A stretch of DNA of 5,001 nucleotides from Candidatus Methanomethylicus sp. (GTDB lineage: Archaea; Thermoproteota; Methanomethylicia; Methanomethylicales; Methanomethylicaceae): assembly GCA_028683025.1 (NCBI GenBank), contig JAJRAB010000067.1, positions 1 through 5,001 of the forward strand. Direction: 5' to 3'. Positions 1-5,001 of the stretch are shown one piece after another. Position numbers and translations under genes: made by a program. Under the pieces are notes generated by a model. The model ran no database searches. It was not told the origin of the DNA and worked only from the letters and a program-made list of their open reading frames with translations. Position 1 is the first letter of the stretch. The number at the start of each line of letters is the position of its first letter.

Positions 1-818
1 GGGAAGCAGCAGATAGGGCAGGGAGATCGGGGATCGGTTTTATTGCAGGTGAAAGCAGTGTTTCTGCCCTAGGAGATCTGGCAATTGCCCATGAGAGGTA
101 TATGAGGAAGAGTGACTCGCATCTGGTTGCATTACTCAATGAGCTCAAAACGGACTATGACAGGATATCGAAGGTTGTCAATTTCACCGAATATGGGGCC
201 TATAATTGCACACTTGTAGATCCTATAATTGGAGGATATGCAGGAGGACCTGAGGGCGTCGCAGTATGTTTTGTGGCATCCTTCCTTCTCGGGAGAGCGG
301 CCTATAAATCAGAATTCCATGTTTGCCATCCAATCCACTTCAGATACATGAGCACAAGTGCACCTGAGGGGATGTGGAATCTCAATATTGTGGGTCAGGC
401 CATGGCTCGAAACGCTCCATTTATAATAATGGGGGATGTTTGGACGTCGGCGGGGGCTGGAAGCGAGATGATATTTTATGAAACGGCTGCAAATACTATT
501 ACGAATGTTGTAACTGGGAGCCATCCATTGGGGGTTTCGGCAACGAATGGGAAATACCCCCATGCATCAGGCCTTGACACGCGGTTCATGGCAGAAGTTG
601 CTTTGGCTACAGCACGGGCTAAACTGACCAGGGAAAATGCGAATGATCTGGTTGTAGCACTTGCAAACGAATATAGAGATCGACAAGGCAAACCCGACAT
701 TGGAAGACCCTTCCCCGAACTCTATGACATTAACAAAGTATTGCCAAAAGAAGAATGGCATGATACTTATTCAAAAATGAAAAAGAAAATTGCAGATTCT
801 ACTGGACTCGATCTGTGA
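1..818 (+). CDS. MtmB-family corrinoid methyltransferase, non-pyrrolysine, 5' partial
   Basis: The frame is open from the left edge (first full codon at 3) to TGA at 816-818, giving 271 C-terminal residues; about 190 N-terminal residues lie outside. The ATG at 102 is internal, because conserved sequence precedes it. Family evidence: GRSGIGF, SDSHLVALLNELK, GGYAGGPEG, the SAGAGSEM stretch and a C-terminal ELYD segment match MtmB with almost no gaps (19 of 43 identical in the first block, against MtmB from memory). MtmB moves the methyl group of monomethylamine to the cobalt of its corrinoid protein MtmC, using Pyl202. Here that position is Ile (ATT, 42-44), and MtmB Glu229, Glu259 and Gln333 become Leu (123-125), Leu (213-215) and Asp (435-437). 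It is therefore probably a methyltransferase for another substrate, although loss of activity is possible. It is soluble, with no signal or membrane segment. The second paralogue follows 10 bp downstream. Family sure, substrate unknown. Confidence 0.9.
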   Translation, partial: EAADRAGRSGIGFIAGESSVSALGDLAIAHERYMRKSDSHLVALLNELKTDYDRISKVVNFTEYGAYNCTLVDPIIGGYAGGPEGVAVCFVASFLLGRAAYKSEFHVCHPIHFRYMSTSAPEGMWNLNIVGQAMARNAPFIIMGDVWTSAGAGSEMIFYETAANTITNVVTGSHPLGVSATNGKYPHASGLDTRFMAEVALATARAKLTRENANDLVVALANEYRDRQGKPDIGRPFPELYDINKVLPKEEWHDTYSKMKKKIADSTGLDL

Positions 819-822
819 GGGA
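817..822 (+). promoter_or_regulatory. Ribosome binding site of the second MtmB-family gene
   Basis: GAGGGA sits 6 bp before the GTG at 829 and overlaps the TGA stop (816-818) of the preceding gene. It supports the GTG start over TTG 790 and ATG 844, and suggests translational coupling of the two paralogues. Confidence 0.65.
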
Positions 823-828
823 ATTAAT

Positions 829-2208
829 GTGAGAAGCTATAGGATGGATGATATAACTGCCAGAGCATTCGAAGGACCGTATATGGAAGAGAAGGATTTT
901 GATCTAAAGCTTATAAGGCGCACTAGAGAACTCGTCAAGGAATTTGACATAAAATTCAATCCAAATGAGATAGTAGTAATGGATGACTCGATGGCAGACG
1001 ATGTGTTTGAGGCAGGTCTGGGACTGCTTCTCGAGCTGGGATTCTATTGTCAGACAACTAAAAGGTGCATTAAATTTGAGGAATGGGAAGTTAAGGAAGT
1101 CCTTGATAATTTGCCAGACAGTATTGTTTTGGGGACAGGAAAGGATGCATTTAGGATGGAGATGAGGAGAGCGGAAGATCCAAGGCCGCCTGTAATTCAC
1201 TCTGGACCAACTGGCACCTTGTGCACTGAAGGAGAAGTTTATGTTAAAACTTTAAGATCTTATGCCCAGGAAAGCGCAATAGATTCAGTGGGAGCGGGGA
1301 CGCTGGCAACAATAGATGGCTTCAAAATTAGAAAGGGCACACCTCAGGAATTCAGAGCTGCCAGGATGCTGGCCAAATGGGCGCGTCAGGCCATTACAGA
1401 CTCAGGAAGACCAGGCATGCATATCAATGATGTCGCTGTTGTAAGCCCAGAGGCGAAGTTGTGCGCGCTTGGCCCAGTTGATGGCCTAAGGCCTACTGAT
1501 GGAATCATAGTATCCCAAATGATTGAGCTAAAGACAAGCCTAGCCCATCTTTCACTGGTTGAACATTTGCTTTCCTATGGCATCTATATTGGCAACCTTA
1601 TGACGCCTATCTTAGGCGGCTATTCTGGTGGACCAGAGGGAACAGCCATAGTGAATTTGGCTTGTCATATTGCAGGGGCAGTTGCTTATAATGCAGACTA
1701 CCACTACTGCAGCCTTACTAATGTGAGAAACCTCAATGGGACGGACAGGATTGGGCTTTGGACCATCGGCATAATAGGTCAAGCATTATCTAACAATTCC
1801 AATGTAATGAGCGTTTATGACTGTTACTGCTCTTCAGGCCCTGGCGAAGAAACCCTATTGAGGGAGGCTTCTGCTGGAGGCGTCACAGCTACAGTCAGTG
1901 GCATGAATTTAATGGGATGCGGTTCCTGTGGAGGTAAGTTGATAGATCACGAAACAGGAATGGAAGCAAGGCTCATGAAGGAATCGGGGATAGCTGCAGC
2001 AGGAATTAGCAAGGCAGATGCAAATGAGTTCCTCAATAGCTGGTTGCCAACCTATGAGGATCGCTTAGACATTATAAAAGCTCCCAAAGGTAAAACTTTC
2101 CAAGAATTATACGATCTTGGGAATGCAAAACCAAAACAAGAATGGGCAGACTTACATCGCAAGATCACTGCAGAGCTATCTGAACTCGGAATTGAAGCTG
2201 ATAAATAG
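829..2208 (+). CDS. MtmB-family corrinoid methyltransferase, non-pyrrolysine
   Basis: Complete gene of 459 residues (Methanosarcina MtmB is 458). The GTG at 829 is chosen because GAGGGA (817-822) lies 6 bp before it and the length fits the family; ATG 844 and TTG 790 are in frame, but 844 has a poorer ribosome site and 790 lies inside the previous gene. Family marks are LGTGKDA (101-107), SGPTG (125-129), SGRPGM (192-197), SPEAKLCALG (206-215), GGYSGGPEG (263-271), TGMEARLM (376-383) and GKTFQELYD (421-429). There is no internal TAG, so no pyrrolysine: its place is Val205, or Asn200 if aligned without gaps. MtmB Glu229, Glu259 and Gln333 correspond to Ile227, Leu257 and Asp331. It also has a Cys pair, GCGSCGG (Cys364, Cys367), and DCYC (Cys332, Cys334), which I do not recall in MtmB. 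Predicted role: transfer of a methyl group from an unknown substrate to a corrinoid protein encoded elsewhere. It ends in TAG followed at once by TAA. Confidence 0.92.
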   Translation: MRSYRMDDITARAFEGPYMEEKDFDLKLIRRTRELVKEFDIKFNPNEIVVMDDSMADDVFEAGLGLLLELGFYCQTTKRCIKFEEWEVKEVLDNLPDSIVLGTGKDAFRMEMRRAEDPRPPVIHSGPTGTLCTEGEVYVKTLRSYAQESAIDSVGAGTLATIDGFKIRKGTPQEFRAARMLAKWARQAITDSGRPGMHINDVAVVSPEAKLCALGPVDGLRPTDGIIVSQMIELKTSLAHLSLVEHLLSYGIYIGNLMTPILGGYSGGPEGTAIVNLACHIAGAVAYNADYHYCSLTNVRNLNGTDRIGLWTIGIIGQALSNNSNVMSVYDCYCSSGPGEETLLREASAGGVTATVSGMNLMGCGSCGGKLIDHETGMEARLMKESGIAAAGISKADANEFLNSWLPTYEDRLDIIKAPKGKTFQELYDLGNAKPKQEWADLHRKITAELSELGIEADK

Positions 2209-2232
2209 TAATTTTTTTTTAAAAAAAATTTA
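2209..2232. terminator. Possible bidirectional terminator, T9A8 tract between convergent genes
   Basis: The 33-bp gap between the two convergent stops (2208 and 2242) holds nine T (2212-2220) directly followed by eight A (2221-2228), flanked by AA and TTT. Each strand thus reads a T-run shortly after its last gene: T9 after the methyltransferase and T8 after the permease. I see no GC-rich stem before either run, so it is not a classical bacterial intrinsic terminator. An A/T-only self-complementary stem is possible, and T-runs alone suffice for termination in archaea. The role is inferred from position and base content. Confidence 0.5.
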
Positions 2233-2241
2233 CAATAGAAG

Positions 2242-3180
2242 TCATTCTTTGGAATAGGGGGAGCCTAGAGAAGCAGGACCTCTTACGCTCCTTCCTCCTA
2301 TTAAAAGTGCCAATATGGTCATTGCATAAGGCAATATTGAAAGTAATTGGCTAATGGATAAAGCTGCAGGCCCAGTAAGAAAAGCACTCACCCATAAAGA
2401 AAGCGCATCGGTAAATCCAAAGAGAATCGATCCTGCAAAAGCGCCTATTGGATTCCAACGACCTAGGATAACAATTGAAACCGCAATAAAACCCCTAGCA
2501 GCTACTATCCGCGTATCAAAAGTATTAAAAAGGGATATGGTCAGCAAGCCACCTGCCATCCCTACCAGAGCCCCCTCAATAATTAATGAGATTAATCGGT
2601 TTTTAGTAACGTCAATTCCCAGATATGATGAGATCACTGGATCCTCGCCGATGGAACGCAAGCGAAGCCCAAAAGATGTTTTGAATATCAATAGATAAAT
2701 CATAGGAACAGCAATGAATCCAATATAAACAAATATAGTTTGATTAAAAAATACTGGTCCAAAAAATGGTATCTGGCTAAGTAATGGAATTGCATATGGG
2801 GTAATAAGTGATGGCAAATAAGGTAGTTGGCCTTCAGAAAAAACTAACCTAAACAAATAGAGGCAAAGGCCAGACGCCAAAAGATTGATGGCAAGTCCAG
2901 AAACTACTTGGTCAAGATTTATCTTTAAAACTAAAAAGCCAAAAACTAAAACCGTTGAAATTCCGACAATAATTGAACAAATCAGACCTATGTAGAGTGA
3001 ACCTGTTAAATAGGCACCCATGAAACCTGAAAATGCACCCATAAGCATGGCGCCTTCTATCCCTAGATTTAAAATACCTCCTCTTTCGACTACAGTTTCA
3101 CCAAGAGAAGCCAATATTAAAGGTGCGGCATTGTAGATTGTAGCTGAAAATAGGCTGATAAACAATGCCAATTCGATCAT
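2242..3180 (-). CDS. ABC transporter permease, nucleoside/BmpA-type (YufQ/NupQ-like)
   Basis: A 312-residue very hydrophobic protein starting at ATG (3180-3178) and ending in TGA (2244-2242). It belongs to the BPD_transp_2 inner-membrane permease family, second permease type of the BmpA-class importers for purine nucleosides and related compounds. Seen: about eight to ten membrane segments; the family mark GETVVERGGILNLGIEGAM (27-45) after the first helix; the cytoplasmic loop GLRLRSIGEDPVISSYLGID (171-190), which in this family contacts the ATPase; and the small-residue run EGALVGMAGG (202-211). The length is normal for the family. It overlaps the upstream permease by 4 bp (ATGA, 3180-3177), so the two are likely translationally coupled and pair in one complex. 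Family is sure; nucleoside as substrate follows from similarity only, and other BmpA-type substrates are possible. Confidence 0.9.
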   Translation of the reverse strand: MIELALFISLFSATIYNAAPLILASLGETVVERGGILNLGIEGAMLMGAFSGFMGAYLTGSLYIGLICSIIVGISTVLVFGFLVLKINLDQVVSGLAINLLASGLCLYLFRLVFSEGQLPYLPSLITPYAIPLLSQIPFFGPVFFNQTIFVYIGFIAVPMIYLLIFKTSFGLRLRSIGEDPVISSYLGIDVTKNRLISLIIEGALVGMAGGLLTISLFNTFDTRIVAARGFIAVSIVILGRWNPIGAFAGSILFGFTDALSLWVSAFLTGPAALSISQLLSILPYAMTILALLIGGRSVRGPASLGSPYSKE

Positions 3181-4223
3181 ATTTTAACAACTCCCTTCTT
3201 TTCTAAGAAGCGCATAATATATTCGGATGCAAGCACGAAAATAATCAATATACCTTGCATGAAATCAACAATACCTTGTGGCTGATTCATAGCCCGAGAC
3301 ATTGTTGAAGACCCATTAAAAATTGCAGCGATAAAAAGGGAAGATACAGCCACCCCAATAGGATTATTTACGCCCAATAAAGCCACAACAATGCCAGTAT
3401 ATCCATATCCAGGTGAAAGTGAGTTTCTCATTCTGAATTGGATGGCAGATACCTCCATGAATCCGGCAAGACCTGCAAGGGCACCACTCAAAACCAAAGC
3501 TAATAAAATAGTCCTACTGACATTGATTCCACCATATTTTGAAGCTTCAGGGTTTTCACCGACTGCTTTCAATTTATATCCAAACGTTGTCTTTGTCATC
3601 AATAAATAAACAAGAGGCAATACAATAAAAACTGCAATTAGTATGCCTAAGTGCAAACGTGTAGGTTGAAGAAGAGTCGGCAATATCGCAGCATCGGGTA
3701 ACTTCGATGATTCTGGAAATAAAGAATCGGTGCTTCTAAAAGGGTAAGATAATAGCCATTGAACAAAATAAACGGCAACGTAATTCATAAGAAATGTTGT
3801 AATTACTTCATTAATACCAAGTTTTGTCTTCATAATTGCAGGTATAAATGCCCATACAATACCTCCGAATAATCCAGCAAAAATTGAAATAATGAGGGTA
3901 AATGGGGTATTCCCAAGTGACACTGCTGCAATTGTGCCAAACATTGCACCCATGTATAATTGTCCTTCGGCTCCAATGTTCCAAACTTTGCACTTAAACG
4001 CAATTGCCAGACCTAGAGAAACAATCAAAATAGGGGTCATTCGTACGAGAGTCTCAACAATAGCATTGAGATTGCCAAAAGCACCATAAAAGATGTAATA
4101 ATATGCCAGAATGGGATTTGCACCTGTGGCAAGAAACAGTATCGATGTTACTCCAAGTGCAAGAGCCACAGAGATTAGGGATTTGTATATTGATCGGATT
4201 GTGGATTTCTGGAGTGATGGCAT
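3177..4223 (-). CDS. ABC transporter permease, nucleoside/BmpA-type (YufP/NupP-like)
   Basis: First permease of the importer, 348 residues from ATG 4223 to TGA 3179-3177. A GTG at 4235 would add four residues, but the ribosome site is then only about 2 bp away, whereas ATG 4223 lies 9 bp after AAGGATGTG. BPD_transp_2 family marks: a first membrane helix near residues 14-33; CKVWNIGAEGQLYMGA (78-93); NEVITTFLMNYVA (138-150); an extracytoplasmic loop around 160-190; the ATPase-contact loop GYKLKAVGENPEASKYGGI (215-233); and GYGYTGIVVALLG (272-284). The last hydrophobic segment (322-336) is followed by a basic tail. It should form a heterodimer channel with the downstream permease, driven by the ATPase gene just upstream. 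The substrate is most likely a nucleoside, by family only. Confidence 0.9.
   Translation of the reverse strand: MPSLQKSTIRSIYKSLISVALALGVTSILFLATGANPILAYYYIFYGAFGNLNAIVETLVRMTPILIVSLGLAIAFKCKVWNIGAEGQLYMGAMFGTIAAVSLGNTPFTLIISIFAGLFGGIVWAFIPAIMKTKLGINEVITTFLMNYVAVYFVQWLLSYPFRSTDSLFPESSKLPDAAILPTLLQPTRLHLGILIAVFIVLPLVYLLMTKTTFGYKLKAVGENPEASKYGGINVSRTILLALVLSGALAGLAGFMEVSAIQFRMRNSLSPGYGYTGIVVALLGVNNPIGVAVSSLFIAAIFNGSSTMSRAMNQPQGIVDFMQGILIIFVLASEYIMRFLEKKGVVKI
3191..3197 (-). promoter_or_regulatory. Ribosome binding site of the second permease gene
   Basis: On the minus strand AAGGGAG lies 10 bp before the ATG at 3180, inside the end of the preceding permease gene. The spacing is somewhat long, but together with the ATGA overlap it supports this start. 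Confidence 0.5.
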
Positions 4224-4232
4224 ATTGAAAGA

Positions 4233-4241
4233 CACATCCTT
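4233..4241 (-). promoter_or_regulatory. Ribosome binding site that decides the start of the first permease
   Basis: On the minus strand AAGGATGTG differs by one base from the consensus AAGGAGGTG and begins on the last base of the ATPase stop TAA (4243-4241). It is 9 bp from ATG 4223. The competing GTG at 4235 is part of this motif itself and would be too close to it. Confidence 0.5.
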
Positions 4242-5001
4242 TATTTGAATGAACCGATCATCATCCTTGCCAATTTCGGTATGTCCAATTCATCATGAGT
4301 AAATTCTCCCACGAATTTTCCATTATACATTACGATTATTCGATCACTCAATTTTATTATTTCATCAAGATCTGCTGACACTAAAATAATTCCCACACCT
4401 TTTGACCTTAATTCAGCCAAACGCTGATGAACTGATTCAGTTGCCTTTACATCAAGGCCTGCAGTTGGTTGTTCTGCAACTATTACGTTAGACCCTTGTT
4501 GCAATTCTCGTGCTACAACCAATTTTTGTATATTGCCGCCCGATAAACTGCTAACCATTGCACAGGAATTTTGAGCCCTTATTCCGAATTTTTCAATTAC
4601 TTCTTCTGCCGCATTTTCAATTGCATTTTTGTCAATGATCATATTTTTGCTGAAGGGTTTATTTTCAATATTCTTGAGGACCAGATTATCTGAGACGGAC
4701 ATATTTAGTATGACACCTCGCTTCATTCGATCCTCAGGGATGTATGAAACACCCTTATCAATTACAAACTTTGGTGGCTTATTTGTTAGGTTGCAGTCTT
4801 TGAGAAGTAAATTTCCTTTTTCAATTCTGCGAAGGCCTGTAATAGCCTCTACTAATTCTTTTTGACCATTGCCTGCAACCCCTGCTATGCCGAGGATTTC
4901 TCCTGAATGGAGAGCAAAATCAACTTCTTTGACAGCCTCTTCATCACGATCACCCTTAACTGATAACCCCTTAACGATGAAAACTGGCTTACCTATCTCT
5001 G
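4241..5001 (-). CDS. ABC transporter ATPase, nucleoside/BmpA-type (YufO/NupO-like), partial
   Basis: The frame is open from the right edge (first full codon at 4999-4997) to TAA 4243-4241, giving 252 residues: the C-terminal half of a two-domain ATPase usually near 500 residues. The ATG at 4726 is internal, since Walker A lies before it. In visible numbering: Walker A-like GIAGVAGNGQKEL (37-49), the family mark YIPEDR (86-91), signature LSGGNIQK (152-159), Walker B region NVIVAEQPTAGLDV (171-184) and switch LVSADLDEI (206-214). The Walker B catalytic Glu is Gln and the switch His is Ala, so this second site is probably poor at ATP hydrolysis; such asymmetry is common in BmpA-type ATPases, whose N-terminal domain carries the complete site. 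It energises the two permeases encoded downstream, 17 bp from the ATG of the first. The lipoprotein binding subunit, if present, would be beyond base 5001. Confidence 0.92.
   Translation of the reverse strand, partial: EIGKPVFIVKGLSVKGDRDEEAVKEVDFALHSGEILGIAGVAGNGQKELVEAITGLRRIEKGNLLLKDCNLTNKPPKFVIDKGVSYIPEDRMKRGVILNMSVSDNLVLKNIENKPFSKNMIIDKNAIENAAEEVIEKFGIRAQNSCAMVSSLSGGNIQKLVVARELQQGSNVIVAEQPTAGLDVKATESVHQRLAELRSKGVGIILVSADLDEIIKLSDRIIVMYNGKFVGEFTHDELDIPKLARMMIGSFK

Noticed and set aside
102..104. ATG as start of the first methyltransferase
   Set aside because: The same frame is open to the left edge, and the 33 codons before it encode the conserved GRSGIGF...SALG block of MtmB.
790..792. 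TTG as start of the second methyltransferase
   Set aside because: It lies inside the preceding gene without a good ribosome site. GTG 829 has GAGGGA at 6 bp and gives the family length.
816..818. In-frame stop as recoded codon joining the two methyltransferases
   Set aside because: The codon is TGA, not TAG, the next gene is in another frame, and the first protein already ends at the normal MtmB C-terminus.
904..1200. 98-codon open frame on the minus strand
   Set aside because: Lies fully within the second methyltransferase on the other strand; its translation has no plausible domain.
2354..2698. 114-codon open frame on the plus strand
   Set aside because: Antisense to the well-supported permease gene, with no recognisable family and no ribosome site that I can see; a shadow.
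4724..4726. ATG as start of the ATPase gene
   Set aside because: The reading frame continues to the right edge and includes the Walker A-like GIAGVAGNGQ segment before this Met.
1..5001. CRISPR arrays, tRNA or rRNA genes, insertion sequences, riboswitch
   Set aside because: No regular repeats, cloverleaf-like or rRNA-like segments, transposase or inverted ends were seen; nearly all bases lie in five genes. Promoters of both clusters must lie outside the window.

Overview
The window holds two convergent gene clusters and almost no non-coding DNA. Left half, plus strand: two tandem genes of the MtmB (monomethylamine:corrinoid methyltransferase) family. The first runs in from outside the window; the second is complete (829-2208, 459 aa; the MtmB of Methanosarcina is 458 aa). 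Right half, minus strand: an ATPase - permease - permease cluster of the BmpA-type nucleoside ABC importer class (Bacillus YufOPQ/NupOPQ-like). The ATPase is cut by the right edge. The clusters meet tail to tail across a 33-bp gap that carries an uninterrupted T9A8 tract.

The main point of interest is that neither MtmB-family protein contains pyrrolysine (Pyl, in-frame TAG), the residue on which catalysis by true MtmB depends. In the first protein a gap-free hand alignment to the MtmB sequence as I recall it puts Ile (codon 42-44) at the Pyl202 position. In the second, the position falls on Val205 (gapped) or Asn200 (ungapped). The residues around Pyl in MtmB (Glu229, Glu259, Gln333) are also changed, in nearly the same way in both proteins: Leu/Ile, Leu and Asp. 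This looks like a settled non-Pyl subfamily rather than a decayed mtmB, comparable to the non-Pyl members of the separate MttB superfamily (for example MtgB, which demethylates glycine betaine). The substrate cannot be read from the sequence, and an automatic label of 'monomethylamine methyltransferase' would probably be wrong. No corrinoid protein (MtmC-like), corrinoid reductive activator or methyl-acceptor methyltransferase lies inside the window; these could sit upstream of base 1.

Organism: an anaerobic corrinoid-using prokaryote is implied by the family. Shine-Dalgarno sites, 4-bp overlaps and frequent AGA/AGG arginine codons are seen. They fit Clostridia-like bacteria, Chloroflexi, Synergistetes or some archaea, and I cannot choose among these. 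One of the four visible gene ends besides the ATPase uses TAG as an ordinary stop, directly followed by TAA. The left cluster is visibly richer in G+C than the right one in sampled lines.

How the genes work together: the two methyltransferase paralogues are probably co-translated, since the ribosome site of the second overlaps the stop of the first. They may act on two related methylated substrates or form one mixed complex. The transporter is on the opposite strand with its own upstream control outside the window, so a functional link with the methyltransferases is not shown.
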